Source of the DNA: Paenibacillus chondroitinus NBRC 15376
Lineage (GTDB): Bacteria > Bacillota > Bacilli > Paenibacillales > NBRC-103111
Assembly (NCBI RefSeq): GCF_004000765.1
Contig: NZ_BILW01000010.1
Coordinates: 118,188-182,187, forward strand
Direction: 5' to 3'
DNA: 64,000 nt
Below the pieces are notes generated by a model. That model was not told the origin of the DNA and made no database searches. It worked only from the letters and a program-made list of their open reading frames with translations. Each line of letters begins with the position of its first letter. Position 1 is the first letter of the stretch. Positions 36,162-45,181 of this stretch are shown in pieces. Position numbers and translations under genes: made by a program.

Positions 36162-37589
36162 CTAGAACTTCTTCAGAGATATCATTATCTGAGTACCCTC
36201 TCCTACGGCACTTTTCGCCCATATTTTCCCCTCGTGGCCTTCTATAATTTGCTTGGCGATAGCAAGTCCTAGTCCACTGCCGATTTTTCTTGAAGGATCC
36301 ACCTGATAAAATCGCTCAAAAATATGGGGAAGTTTATTCTCCGGTATTCCTTTTCCATTGTCCTTAATTTCTATGATCGCAGATGTTCTTGTTTCCCTGA
36401 GAATAATCTCAATTTTTCCATCCGCTTTCTCTACATATGTCATGGCATTATCAAGAATGTTCTGTATGACCCTCTTTAATCTTTCACGATCAATTAAAAC
36501 TTTGACAGGCTCATTAAGTTCGTTGATTAACGATAACGATAGGTTAGCCTTTTCGTATTCATATTTATGATCCGCGACACAATCCTCGAAATAGCTCGCC
36601 AAATCACTCTTTTCAAAATGATACGGAAGCTGGTTCAAATCAAGCTTTGAGTATAGAAGCAGATCATCGATCATAGCGTTCACGAGAATCGCTTTGGATC
36701 GTGCCGTTTCCAGATACTCGTCCATTTTCTCAGGTGTCTTGGCGACCCCATCGATAATTCCTTCAATATATCCTTTGATCGAGGTCACAGGCGTTTTTAA
36801 GTCATGAGATATGCTTGAAACCAGAAATTTTCGGTTATCATCATATTTTTGCTGCATATAAACCGATTCCTTCAGCTTAATTCTCATAAGCTCCAGCGTC
36901 CTGCATAACTCTCGAACTTCTCCTTCGCCTTCTTCTGCAATCCCTTGGCTTAGATCACCTTCGCTAATTTTATTAGCAGCAGCCTTAAGCCTGGAGATCG
37001 GCGATATAATACCGCGGGAGAATCGATACGACACCCAAAAGTTCGTTAACAAGAAAACAACGGTGAATACGCTGACTGTAAAAATGCCGAGCACCATAAA
37101 AACGTTCGTTTTCAGCTTGATTGGCGCAAGCAGCAGCAGAACACCGGGATCGCCAGCCGGCACCTTATAATCCACTCTTGTAATCATATATGTTTTGCCG
37201 GCAAGTTCGACCTCATCGCGGGTTGCCTCGTTGTCTGAGAGCATAAGACTTCTCTCAATATCGATCCTGTTGAAATTTTGCGTAGCGTATACAACTTCTC
37301 TATTTTTTAAAATAATCGCACTGGCATCCAAAGCGTTAATCCGATTAGCAAGCTCTTGTTGAAATTTCGTATCCAGCAGCTGCTCGAACTTAAGGGGCTG
37401 TGCTTCTCTTTTGATCTCACTGATCGCCGCTCGAACTTCGAAAGCCTTCTGAAACTCCTTCGTCTCGGCTTCGCGGCCAAAAACCTTCGTATAAGCAGCA
37501 ACGAAAATAATGACAGCCAGAACTGTCAAACCAACGGAGAGCAGCACAGCCAGCGCATTCATCGTGAAGAAACGTTTGGTTAAATGCAT
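36162..37589 (-). CDS. sensor histidine kinase
   Basis: The 475-residue kinase has membrane helices at about 9-32 and 170-192 flanking an extracellular domain of about 135 residues, then HAMP (about 193-246). HisKA follows with VSSISHDLKTPVTSIKGYI and HATPase with NAMTYV, DNGKGIPENK and GSGLGLAIA. The large sensor region distinguishes it from the short intramembrane kinases of BceS type. It is 12 nt downstream of the ABC permease gene. Confidence 0.93.
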   Translation of the reverse strand: MHLTKRFFTMNALAVLLSVGLTVLAVIIFVAAYTKVFGREAETKEFQKAFEVRAAISEIKREAQPLKFEQLLDTKFQQELANRINALDASAIILKNREVVYATQNFNRIDIERSLMLSDNEATRDEVELAGKTYMITRVDYKVPAGDPGVLLLLAPIKLKTNVFMVLGIFTVSVFTVVFLLTNFWVSYRFSRGIISPISRLKAAANKISEGDLSQGIAEEGEGEVRELCRTLELMRIKLKESVYMQQKYDDNRKFLVSSISHDLKTPVTSIKGYIEGIIDGVAKTPEKMDEYLETARSKAILVNAMIDDLLLYSKLDLNQLPYHFEKSDLASYFEDCVADHKYEYEKANLSLSLINELNEPVKVLIDRERLKRVIQNILDNAMTYVEKADGKIEIILRETRTSAIIEIKDNGKGIPENKLPHIFERFYQVDPSRKIGSGLGLAIAKQIIEGHEGKIWAKSAVGEGTQIMISLKKF

Positions 37590-37601
37590 GAAGATCCCTT
37601 T

Positions 37602-38354
37602 CTATATATCCTTACTGTCAAACAAATAATACCCTGTTGTAAATAACATCATACCACAGCCCGACATGATTAGAATCTGGCGGAATATTTTAAACACATT
37701 CATCGTTTCCGATATCCATAATGTATACCAATCCAACATCGATGTAATGAAAAAACTGGAGTAGGATGAGAAGACAATACCCAATGAATTAAAAACGATA
37801 AATATCAGGATCGAGAGGAAAAATACAGCTAACCCCCCTTGTATCACATTAGACAACAGGACGACAATCAGCGCAAACACAAATACAGGGAAAAAGGTTA
37901 ATCCGTACGATAAAACAACCTTGAAGATCCCTGGCAAACTAGCCGATGAGGGATTAAAAATAAACCCCGCTAATAACGAAAGAATCATTACAAATAAGAG
38001 ATTCCCGGCAATAAATAAAGCTAAATTCAACACTTTTGCGCTAAACACACTGAATCGGGAGACAGGTCTCAAAAGTGTTATTTTCATTGTATTCGATGAA
38101 GATTCACCGTTAAACATATCAATCGCCACAAAAATGGCAAACAGCGGCAAAAGCGTATAAGTAATAAATGATAGAACGACAATAGGAAATTCAACGCTAC
38201 CTACAACCCGCAATCCAAGCCCATGCTTGATGGTGGTTACAGCGATCTGTCCAACCAAAACAGCAAGGATAGATAAAATGGCAGCCGCCATCATTTTTTT
38301 CTTTTTCAACAGCTTCACGGATTCATTGATAAATGCGGCCTTAAACCCTTCCAT
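37602..38354 (-). CDS. ABC transporter permease (ABC-2 type)
   Basis: The 250-residue protein has six hydrophobic segments in the ABC-2 pattern (first about 28-48) and probably forms a transporter with the ATPase upstream. Start chosen at ATG 38354 (MEGFKAAFINES), which overlaps the ATPase 3' end by 14 nt and has GAGG upstream; an earlier start at 38375 is in frame but poorly placed. Such modules export lantibiotics or bacitracin-like peptides or act in self-protection; the substrate is unknown. Confidence 0.88.
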   Translation of the reverse strand: MEGFKAAFINESVKLLKKKKMMAAAILSILAVLVGQIAVTTIKHGLGLRVVGSVEFPIVVLSFITYTLLPLFAIFVAIDMFNGESSSNTMKITLLRPVSRFSVFSAKVLNLALFIAGNLLFVMILSLLAGFIFNPSSASLPGIFKVVLSYGLTFFPVFVFALIVVLLSNVIQGGLAVFFLSILIFIVFNSLGIVFSSYSSFFITSMLDWYTLWISETMNVFKIFRQILIMSGCGMMLFTTGYYLFDSKDI

Positions 38355-39066
38355 TCCGGTCCACCTCGCTAACAAAAAAGTTCTCCAACGAAGAATAATA
38401 GGAAAGAATATTTTGCGTATATTCTACATTAACAAGCTTGCCCCCATAAATGATGCCGATTCTTGTGCACGTCAGTTCCACATCATGAATCAAGTGGCTT
38501 GAGATGAAAAATGTCGTGCCTTCCTGAGAAAGTTGTTTGATCAATTTCCTCATCTCCAGCATCCCTTCAACGTCCAGTCCGTTCAGAGGCTCGTCCAATA
38601 TTAATAATTTAGGTTTCGACAGTATCGCAGCTGCGATCCCCAGTCTTTGTTTCATCCCCAGTGAAAACTTCTGAGATTTCTCATTTTTATATTTCAACAT
38701 GCCTGTGAGTTCAAGGCACTCATCAATTCTCTTCTGATCAACATGCGGATAAAATCTAGCGAACATCTTTAAATTATCGTTAGCTGTTAAATAAGGATAC
38801 GACTCTGCTGTTTCAATCAAACAACCAACATGCTTCATGGCGTTAACATAGTCTTCCAAAATGCTGGCACCGAAAATTTTCACATCGCCACGGTCTGGCT
38901 TCATTAGGCCCGTTATCATTTTCATAGCCGTCGTCTTCCCTGCACCATTCGGTCCGAGGAATCCGAATACATCACCTTGATCAACATCTAGGTTTAACTC
39001 TGTGATCCCCCGGCCATTTTTAAATGCCTTCGTTAATCCACTTATCTCAATCGCCTTGACTGTCAA
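38341..39066 (-). CDS. ABC transporter ATP-binding protein (BcrA-like)
   Basis: The 241-residue ATPase has Walker A GPNGAGKTT (about 39-47), a Q-loop in HVGCLIETAE, a degenerate signature FSLGMKQRLG, Walker B LLILDEPLNGLD and the switch His in SSHLIHD. It matches the BcrA/CcmA-like subfamily for ABC-2 exporters. The start is a TTG at 39066 behind GGGGAG. It opens the four-gene ATPase-permease-kinase-regulator unit. Confidence 0.92.
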   Translation of the reverse strand: MTVKAIEISGLTKAFKNGRGITELNLDVDQGDVFGFLGPNGAGKTTAMKMITGLMKPDRGDVKIFGASILEDYVNAMKHVGCLIETAESYPYLTANDNLKMFARFYPHVDQKRIDECLELTGMLKYKNEKSQKFSLGMKQRLGIAAAILSKPKLLILDEPLNGLDVEGMLEMRKLIKQLSQEGTTFFISSHLIHDVELTCTRIGIIYGGKLVNVEYTQNILSYYSSLENFFVSEVDRNGRV

Positions 39067-39082
39067 TTTCTATCATCTCCCC

Positions 39083-39119
39083 AAAAAACGCTCAGGAAGC
39101 CGCACCGGCAGCCTCCTGA
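39083..39119 (-). terminator. terminator between the secreted protein and the ABC cassette
   Basis: Stem TCAGGA-GC/GC-TCCTGA with one mismatch, followed on the minus strand by TTTTTT. Partial read-through could couple the secreted-protein gene to the ABC genes. Confidence 0.75.
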
Positions 39120-39130
39120 ACCTCTCTGTT

Positions 39131-40372
39131 TTATTCAAATATGCGGCTAAACTCTCCATCGTAATATGGTTTGGAGATCGATCTGTATGAATTTTCGTTA
39201 ACAATCTCAACATTCATTTCAAAATAAACTTTGCCTGTAGCGCCTTGATGAATGGAACCATTCTTCTGCTCGCCTTTTGCATCCTTATACGTGAATGTTG
39301 AGGACGCGGCTGGATCATATTCAAAGTCGAAAACATCTTTATTCGGATATTCGCTCTCATAACCTGGAATAACCGTTTCGGAATATTTCCCTTTCACTTT
39401 ATCGTTGTCTACGCTTGTGATCTCAACCATTCTTTCGCCGATTTTCACAAACTTGCCGTCTTTCTCCATCACGATATCGTTTTTATATTTACCTACATAC
39501 TTGCTGCTAAATCCATTGGAGTAGCTAACCTTTTCAACTTTTGCGCCAGTTAGATCAGGTAGTGTAATTTTCGTATTGCCAACCTCAGATAGCTTCACAA
39601 TAACATTCAGGTTCAAGTCGTGTTGAACACCGTTCTTATCTTTGCCGGACAGTGTAATATCACCTGTTACATTTTCTAGGTAGCCAGCTTTATTTTCATT
39701 AGCCGTGCCTACCACCTTTTTCACAAATACATCGCTTTCTATGGTCGGCAAATCGCGCTCATCGTTCAGCATCTGTTTGATACCAAAAGAGGAGACAGCA
39801 TTCAGGACGGCTGGTACCTGTGTTTCAGACAAGCTGCCCGAATATACTTTTCCACCTTCAGGTCCTTCCTCTACTTGCACGTAATCTTTCAAACCGCCAA
39901 CGACAGCGTCAACGATTTTTTCAATTTCTGGTGCTCCCTTTTCTTTAAATGGATTTTTAAAATCCACGGTGCGATTTTTTCTGTCACTAGCCGGATATTC
40001 CGTCACATAATAAGTATTGTCTGATCCATTTTTATTAACTGATTTCGTTATGTCGGAATAATAGTATCTTGATGTTGTTTCGCCATTGGCGTCTTTCGTC
40101 GTTGTGTTCTCTTCCTTCATTTGTTTTTCAACATCCATCTTTTGCGACGTTGATCCTTGAATTAAGGTTTTATCGTTATCTTTCAACGTATACAGCGCTT
40201 CGAGCGTGTAATTCTTCATATCCTTTTCCATCATGTTTGCAGTTGTTTTTGCTGAACCTTTTAACCGGTCATAACCCGATCCAAGCAGTGTGTCGGCAAA
40301 TGCCGTGGATACGAATAAACACGCTCCAATCGTAAAGGACAGTACTGTAACGGATTTTTTACTAAGTTTCAT
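39131..40372 (-). CDS. secreted protein of unknown function
   Basis: The 413-residue protein has a clear signal peptide (SVTVLSFTIGACLFVSTAFA, cleaved near residue 26) and no further membrane helix. It is Lys/Asp/Asn/Thr-rich, with repeated short beta-like segments (YYYSDITKSV, ENVTGDITLSGKDKNG). I do not recognise a domain. It lies upstream of the ABC/two-component cassette on the same strand and may be an extracellular partner of it. That link is inferred from position only. Confidence 0.85.
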   Translation of the reverse strand: MKLSKKSVTVLSFTIGACLFVSTAFADTLLGSGYDRLKGSAKTTANMMEKDMKNYTLEALYTLKDNDKTLIQGSTSQKMDVEKQMKEENTTTKDANGETTSRYYYSDITKSVNKNGSDNTYYVTEYPASDRKNRTVDFKNPFKEKGAPEIEKIVDAVVGGLKDYVQVEEGPEGGKVYSGSLSETQVPAVLNAVSSFGIKQMLNDERDLPTIESDVFVKKVVGTANENKAGYLENVTGDITLSGKDKNGVQHDLNLNVIVKLSEVGNTKITLPDLTGAKVEKVSYSNGFSSKYVGKYKNDIVMEKDGKFVKIGERMVEITSVDNDKVKGKYSETVIPGYESEYPNKDVFDFEYDPAASSTFTYKDAKGEQKNGSIHQGATGKVYFEMNVEIVNENSYRSISKPYYDGEFSRIFE

Positions 40373-40498
40373 CTCTTTTCTCCTTTTAACACAATGTACG
40401 GGAAACGTTTCCTTATATTTATATTAATATATCCTTATTGAATCCATCTAAATGGAATATTAACAAAGTATAAACTCTTATATTATGAGGAAGGTACT

Positions 40499-40532
40499 AA
40501 AAAAGCCGCACAGCTTTCACGCTGCACGACTT
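40499..40532 (-). terminator. terminator after the lipoprotein gene
   Basis: 11-bp stem AGTCGTGCAGC/GCTGTGCGGCT with one G-U wobble pair, followed on the minus strand by TTTTTT. Confidence 0.85.
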
Positions 40533-40535
40533 GAT

Positions 40536-40973
40536 TTATTTCCTAAATACTTTCTTTTCGGAAATCATTCCATCTGCAAAATAAACGATTTCCGCAATGT
40601 AGCCAGGTTGATTAGAAATGGCGAAATCATAAGTTTTCTTACCATTCTCGTCTTTCACCAACTTGCCTTTTGCTCCTGTCTGCTTCACTAGATCATCATA
40701 GGTGCTTGTCATGCTTATCTTATCAGCTTGCTCCTTCGTTATCTGAGGAAGCGGCTCATCCTTTGTTGTATCGTTGCCACCTGCTGCTGGCGTTGCTGTG
40801 GCAGATGTTCCACCACCTGTCCCACTTGTTGCACCAGGCGTCGCTGTAGCCCCTGTGGAAGGCGTTACGGTCGCTCCTGCTGTTGGGCTTGGCGATGCAC
40901 CCTCTTCACTCTTTTTAGCGCATCCTGTGGCTACTACAGCTAGTACCAGGAATATCATCATCCATCTTTTCAT
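40536..40973 (-). CDS. small lipoprotein
   Basis: The 145-residue precursor has a lipoprotein signal with lipobox VATGC (Cys near 18). An Ala/Thr/Gly/Pro low-complexity linker (about 25-70) follows, then a C-terminal domain with ITKEQADKISMTSTYDDLVK and NGKKTYDFAI. The compact alpha/beta C-terminal domain is reminiscent of BLIP/SmpA-like lipoproteins, but that is a guess. It has its own terminator. Confidence 0.8.
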   Translation of the reverse strand: MKRWMMIFLVLAVVATGCAKKSEEGASPSPTAGATVTPSTGATATPGATSGTGGGTSATATPAAGGNDTTKDEPLPQITKEQADKISMTSTYDDLVKQTGAKGKLVKDENGKKTYDFAISNQPGYIAEIVYFADGMISEKKVFRK

Positions 40974-41117
40974 TACGCTTACCTCCTTCTTGTTGCCAAC
41001 ACATCGATATGAGTTTATTCTGCTTTTCTTTTAGCCTTTTTATCCCTACTGGATTAGACAAAGGACTGAAAGCAAATGAGCCTTTTACGCCCTAATAGAC
41101 GTTTTAAACTCTTAAAA

Positions 41118-41133
41118 TGTTTCACGTGGAACT
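41118..41133. promoter_or_regulatory. degenerate parS-like site
   Basis: TGTTTCACGTGGAACT differs from a perfect 16-bp parS palindrome at the outermost base. It lies in the gap between the lipoprotein gene and tRNA-Ser, about 4.4 kb from the parS in parB. Confidence 0.6.
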
Positions 41134-41165
41134 TAAATATTGGAATTTGACATTCTCGTTAAAAT

Positions 41166-41194
41166 AAAAAAGCCTCCTGCAGATGCAGAAGACT
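41166..41194 (-). terminator. terminator after tRNA-Ser
   Basis: Stem AGTCTTCTGCA/TGCAGGAGGCT (G-U pairs allowed) followed on the minus strand by TTTTTT. Confidence 0.8.
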
Positions 41195-41222
41195 TTCATT
41201 CCTTAGCTAGTAATAGCTTGTA

Positions 41223-41310
41223 CGGAAAGAGTGGGATTCGAACCCACGCACGCCTCGCGACGCCTAGCTGATTTCGAGTCAGCCCCCTTGGGCCTCTTGG
41301 GTACCTTTCC
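41223..41310 (-). tRNA. tRNA-Ser (anticodon CGA)
   Basis: The 88-nt sequence folds as a type II tRNA. Acceptor GGAAAGG pairs with TCTTTCC, discriminator G. Anticodon stem GCTGA/TCAGC holds loop CTCGAAA, giving anticodon CGA for codon UCG. A long variable arm (about TAGGCGTCGCGAGGCGT) marks Ser, and the T arm is GTGGG-TTCGAAT-CCCAC. CCA is not encoded. Confidence 0.96.
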
Positions 41311-41381
41311 AATAAAACGCGAGAACAGGATTCATTATATCAAAAAATTCCTGTCCCCGCAAGTGCTTTTCCACAGCATTT

Positions 41382-41597
41382 TTATGAGGATTCTTCCTCT
41401 TTATCTGGGTTAGATCGAAGCACTTTCTTCAGTTTACTTTCGAACTTCGTTCTTGGTACCAGAACACTGTGTTTACACCCTACACACTTTATTCTAATAT
41501 CCATCCCCATCCGTATGATTTCCATTTCATTCGTGCCACACGGATGGGGCTTTTTCATTTGCACAATATCGCCAAGTTGATACTGCTTTTTCTCCAT
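41382..41597 (-). CDS. DUF951 family protein
   Basis: The 71-residue protein has the family layout: YQLGDIVQMKKPHPCGTNEM, RMGMDIRIKCVGCKHSVLVPR, then a lysine-rich tail. Cys residues in HPCG and CVGC suggest a metal site. DUF951 genes often neighbour the MscS-like gene and parB locus in Bacillales, as here. Function unknown. Confidence 0.9.
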   Translation of the reverse strand: MEKKQYQLGDIVQMKKPHPCGTNEMEIIRMGMDIRIKCVGCKHSVLVPRTKFESKLKKVLRSNPDKEEESS

Positions 41598-41619
41598 ACG
41601 TCCGCCACCGCCTTTTCAA

Positions 41620-42459
41620 CTACATCGTCTCAATTTGCACACTATCGAGTCTCTTCTTAATTTCTATGTTCAAAAGCCTCGTCACATTAAATTGTCGCGT
41701 TGGTTTGCACTCAGCAATAATGCGAATCTTCAGATCCGTCGTACCCACCACTTGAACACCGAGCACTTCGGGCTGTTTCACAATATCCTCGGTAAGTTCT
41801 TGTACGTGCTTGACGGTATCCTTGAGAATTTGTGTAGCATCGTCAATATTTATATGATGAGGAATCGTCACATCGACCACGGCTAATGAATTGTACGTAG
41901 AAAAATTGGTCACCTGTTTAATATTTCCGTTCGGAATGATATGGACCTCACCCGTCCAACTTTTAATCCTTGTGACTCGGATGCCAATCTCTTCAACGGT
42001 CCCTTTAAATGAATCAATTTGAATGACATCCCCTACACCAAACTGATCCTCAAAAATGATAAAGAAACCCGTAATCACATCTTTCACCAAACTCTGCGCT
42101 CCGAAACCTATCGCAAGTCCTAGCACTCCTGCCCCTGCCAGCAAAGGCCCAAGATTTAAACCAACTTGTCCAAGGATCAGCATAATGCAAATGAGATTCA
42201 CGGTGTAGGCTATTAAATTATGTATAAGGCTTCCTATCGTATTTGTTCTACGTCTATCAAACTTCAGTGGCGACTTGTCTCTAGCAGCCATCATATGTGC
42301 AATTGTTTTATCCGCAATTTTGATACATACTCTTGCAACAACATATATGAGAACAATTTTTACGATAATCCAAAATAGCGAAGCTAGTATTTCAGGGTTC
42401 GATAGATGCTCTCGAATCCAGTTCATCAAATCCGTGAAATACTTCGTAATAAAGGCCAC
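41620..42459 (-). CDS. small-conductance mechanosensitive channel (MscS family)
   Basis: The 279-residue channel opens under membrane tension to release solutes after osmotic downshock. It has three N-terminal membrane helices; the pore helix reads LGLAIGFGAQSLVKDVITGF (about 115-135), then the beta domain FGVGDVIQIDSFKGTVEEIGIRVT and the C-terminal alpha/beta vestibule. Resembles B. subtilis YkuT/YggB. It ends 23 nt before the DUF951 gene start and probably shares a transcript with it. Confidence 0.93.
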   Translation of the reverse strand: MAFITKYFTDLMNWIREHLSNPEILASLFWIIVKIVLIYVVARVCIKIADKTIAHMMAARDKSPLKFDRRRTNTIGSLIHNLIAYTVNLICIMLILGQVGLNLGPLLAGAGVLGLAIGFGAQSLVKDVITGFFIIFEDQFGVGDVIQIDSFKGTVEEIGIRVTRIKSWTGEVHIIPNGNIKQVTNFSTYNSLAVVDVTIPHHINIDDATQILKDTVKHVQELTEDIVKQPEVLGVQVVGTTDLKIRIIAECKPTRQFNVTRLLNIEIKKRLDSVQIETM

Positions 42460-42476
42460 GGTTTAGACCTCCTTTT

Positions 42477-42728
42477 TCATTCCATGGTAACATATTTATC
42501 TTCTTTTTTAAAATAGATGCCTCTGATTTCTACGTTCTCTGATTCAATAATCTCTTGAACCTGTACTAGATTTTCGCCAGGAAATTCAATAGAAAGGGCA
42601 CAGCCAGCTGTAATTTCTTTCGGTGTAGGTCTGATGTCAATTTCTATATCCGCATACTCTAGCAGCATCTCGGCGCGCAGAGCCTGCTGCGTAGAATCGA
42701 AGGCTAACAACATAACGGAAAAATTCAA
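42477..42728 (-). CDS. DUF3343 family protein
   Basis: The 83-residue protein (MLLAFDSTQQALRAEMLLEY, IRPTPKEITAGCALSIEF) matches the putative Se/S carrier-like DUF3343 family. Its conserved Cys in AGCAL may carry sulfur. The start is a TTG at 42728 with AGGAGG 8 nt upstream. A cysteine-desulfurase-like gene lies about 1.2 kb upstream, and together they suggest a sulfur-transfer route; inference. Confidence 0.85.
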   Translation of the reverse strand: MNFSVMLLAFDSTQQALRAEMLLEYADIEIDIRPTPKEITAGCALSIEFPGENLVQVQEIIESENVEIRGIYFKKEDKYVTME

Positions 42729-42749
42729 GGAAAATCCCTCCTCTCCTAC

Positions 42750-42778
42750 GTATAAATGTCTCTATCTATCCATATACT
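42750..42778 (+). promoter_or_regulatory. possible forespore (sigma-F/G-type) promoter of yyaC
   Basis: GTATA (42750-42754) and CATATACT (42771-42778) with 16 nt between lie 34 nt before the yyaC start. The -35 matches the sigma-F GYWTA pattern; the -10 fits only partly. Tentative. Confidence 0.35.
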
Positions 42779-42811
42779 AGTAAAAAAGAAGAAGTACTTT
42801 GGAGGGATATG

Positions 42812-43435
42812 ATGAAATTCCAAATTGGTTTCGACGGAATGAAAGACACGGAACTGACCCCACTCAAAATTCAGCACACAGACGCCGATACCCCTTTTCT
42901 TCTCTCTAAGCATTTGCAATCCATTTTTAGTAAGCTACCAACCTATCAACCTATCGTTGTTATCTGTGTGGGCACCGACCGTTCTACGGGAGATTCACTT
43001 GGTCCGTTAGTTGGCTCTCATTTGAACCGTACGACGAATCTTCGTAACCTTCACTTGTTCGGTACATTAGATGAACCTGTCCATGCCATGAACCTGTCTG
43101 ATACCGTTGATAAAATTCAACGTCAATTCGATAACCCTTTTATCGTTGCCGTCGATGCTTGTTTAGGCCAAGTATCCAGCGTAGGCTGCATTCAAGTTGC
43201 TGATGGTCCGCTTAAGCCTGGTGCCGGCGTTAATAAAGACCTTCCTCCCGTTGGCAATATCCATGTGACGGGGATCGTCAACGTAGGCGGATTCATGGAA
43301 TATTTCGTTCTTCAAAATACGCGGCTCAGTCTTGTCATGAACATGGCGAATGTCATTGGCGATGCTCTTCACTCTGCATTACGTCGCACTCAAGCCTATG
43401 CACCAAGTGCTAAGACGGCTTTACAGATTGACTAA
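42812..43435 (+). CDS. yyaC: spore protease YyaC
   Basis: YyaC is a germination-protease-like protein made during sporulation. The 207-residue protein shows VVICVGTDRSTGDSLGPLVG (about 48-67), the family hallmark, VAVDACLGQ (about 111-119) and PPVGNIHVTGIVN (about 148-160). The second of two ATGs (42812) is better spaced from GGAGG. It is convergent with the DUF4446 gene, overlapping its 3' end by 26 nt. Confidence 0.95.
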   Translation: MKFQIGFDGMKDTELTPLKIQHTDADTPFLLSKHLQSIFSKLPTYQPIVVICVGTDRSTGDSLGPLVGSHLNRTTNLRNLHLFGTLDEPVHAMNLSDTVDKIQRQFDNPFIVAVDACLGQVSSVGCIQVADGPLKPGAGVNKDLPPVGNIHVTGIVNVGGFMEYFVLQNTRLSLVMNMANVIGDALHSALRRTQAYAPSAKTALQID

Positions 43436-43901
43436 TTGCCTCTTTCTCTTCTGGACTTAATGTGTAAGTGGATTGTCCATTTTGAATGGGCTTCGCATAC
43501 AAGTACATCTGCTCACGGCTATGTATTCCTGTCAAAACTACACCATCTTGAAAATCATCCAAAATGGCAATTGTGAAGCTCAGGTTACTTCCTCCATCAT
43601 TGAAGGCATTATATCGATGAATCGCTACTTTGGATTTCATCTTCGTTAGGGATTGGCGAATTGTATCAACCTGGGCTGATGTCATTGCTGACTCGGCCTT
43701 TTGATCGTTGATGGCTTGCTGCATTTCAATCAGAAGCTGCTCGATATTATCTGAACTTGAACCATTCATCATTTGCGTATATCGTTTACGTAAAGATGAT
43801 AATTTAACCAAAAGAATAATGACGATAAGGAATAAAACTAAAATCAATCCCACAATGACTAATACAACAAAGTTGCCATTCAATCCGAACAGTTCCCCCA
43901 T
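43410..43901 (-). CDS. DUF4446 family protein
   Basis: The 163-residue protein has one N-terminal membrane helix (FVVLVIVGLILVLFLIVIIL, about 11-30), a coiled-coil segment (about 32-95), and a domain HRYNAFNDGGSNLSFTIAIL with VLTGIHSREQMYLYAKPI. DUF4446 genes sit next to the soj-parB locus in many Bacillales. Function unknown. Its 3' end overlaps yyaC. Confidence 0.92.
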   Translation of the reverse strand: MGELFGLNGNFVVLVIVGLILVLFLIVIILLVKLSSLRKRYTQMMNGSSSDNIEQLLIEMQQAINDQKAESAMTSAQVDTIRQSLTKMKSKVAIHRYNAFNDGGSNLSFTIAILDDFQDGVVLTGIHSREQMYLYAKPIQNGQSTYTLSPEEKEAISQSVKPS

Positions 43902-43916
43902 GGTTGATCCCTCTTT

Positions 43917-45077
43917 CTACTTAGCATACTGCGATTGGATCTCTTTCACTGCATAAACAAGAGCTTCCACTTCTTCATCCGTTGTAAAATAACCTATGCT
44001 TGCTCTTACCGCTCCACTAGCTAACGTACCTGCCGTTTCATGGGCAAGCGGTGTGCAATGATAGCCGGATCTAACGGCGATTTGAAAAGATTGATCCAAT
44101 ATGAAAGCGACTTCCGATGAATCCGCGTTATTCACATTAAAGGAAACAATCCCTGTTTTATTTTGTCCAAGAGCTGGGCCAAGAATCGTGACTCCTTCAA
44201 TTCCCAGTAAACCTTCCATCAGCATTTGCGTTTGACGCCACTCTTTTGCATGGATCTTCTCAATCGTTTCAGCTATTACAAATTTCACGCCTTCGTTTAA
44301 TCCAGCAATACCAACTGTGTTTTGCGTACCTGCCTCATAGCGATCAGGCCTTACCTTTGGTTGATGAATGGCCTCTGATTGACTACCTGTTCCCCCGTGT
44401 AGAATCGGCTCCAAATCAATGTCAGGATGGATATATAAACCACCCGTTCCCTGAGGCCCTAGAAGCCCTTTGTGGCCTGGGAAAGCCAGCATATCAACAT
44501 TCATATCTCCTACGTGGATAGGCAGTATACCAGCGCTCTGAGCCCCGTCTACAAGCAACTTAGCGCCATGTGCACGGCATATCTCCCCGATCTCTGCCAC
44601 AGGCATAATTGTCCCCAATAAGTTAGAACTGTGATTAACAACTACTAGTGATGTATTTGACTGTAATGCCTTTTTGAAATCATCCAACTGGATATTTCCT
44701 TCTTCATCATTACGGATATAAGTAATTTCTATTCCAATCGTAGCTCTCAAATGTTCCAATGGTCTGCGTACAGAGTTATGCTCAATATTCGTACAGATGA
44801 CGTGGTCCCCGGGTTTTACAAACCCTTTGATCGCTTGGTTCAGTGCATGTGTCGTATTCAATGCAAAAGATAGATCATTCGGGTTTTTGATTCCAAATAA
44901 GCGTGCTAAGTTTTTTCTTGTTTCAAATAAAACCCGGCTTGCCTTCACAGCCATCTGATGGCTTCCCCGTCCTGGATTAGCCGAATAATCTTGCATACAA
45001 GTCATCATCGCATCCATTACAGCCGGCGGTTTTGGCCAGGAGGATGCAGCTTGATCAAAATACATAACACCTTTCAT
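43917..45077 (-). CDS. cysteine-desulfurase-like aminotransferase (class V)
   Basis: The PLP enzyme probably removes sulfur from cysteine (or a related substrate) for transfer to a carrier. The 386-residue protein has the PLP lysine in AFPGHKGLLGPQGTGGLYI (near 202), DGAQSAG (near 180) and a candidate active Cys in VRSGYHCTPLAHETAG. It belongs to the SufS/CsdA-like branch found beside DUF4446. I use ATG 45077. No sufU or iscU is adjacent. Confidence 0.9.
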   Translation of the reverse strand: MKGVMYFDQAASSWPKPPAVMDAMMTCMQDYSANPGRGSHQMAVKASRVLFETRKNLARLFGIKNPNDLSFALNTTHALNQAIKGFVKPGDHVICTNIEHNSVRRPLEHLRATIGIEITYIRNDEEGNIQLDDFKKALQSNTSLVVVNHSSNLLGTIMPVAEIGEICRAHGAKLLVDGAQSAGILPIHVGDMNVDMLAFPGHKGLLGPQGTGGLYIHPDIDLEPILHGGTGSQSEAIHQPKVRPDRYEAGTQNTVGIAGLNEGVKFVIAETIEKIHAKEWRQTQMLMEGLLGIEGVTILGPALGQNKTGIVSFNVNNADSSEVAFILDQSFQIAVRSGYHCTPLAHETAGTLASGAVRASIGYFTTDEEVEALVYAVKEIQSQYAK

Positions 45078-45121
45078 ATGTTCACCCACCCTCTCACGGA
45101 TTCAGAATTCTACTCATAAAT

Positions 45122-45175
45122 ATAGCATACCTTAGTTTGATCTTTCTGCTCGAAAGAAAACCATCGGTATGCTAT
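45122..45175 (-). terminator. long terminator hairpin after parB
   Basis: ATAGCATACC/GGTATGCTAT outer stem (45122-45131 with 45166-45175) and an inner stem near 45137-45160; followed by T-rich sequence. Confidence 0.7.
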
Positions 45176-45181
45176 CTAATT

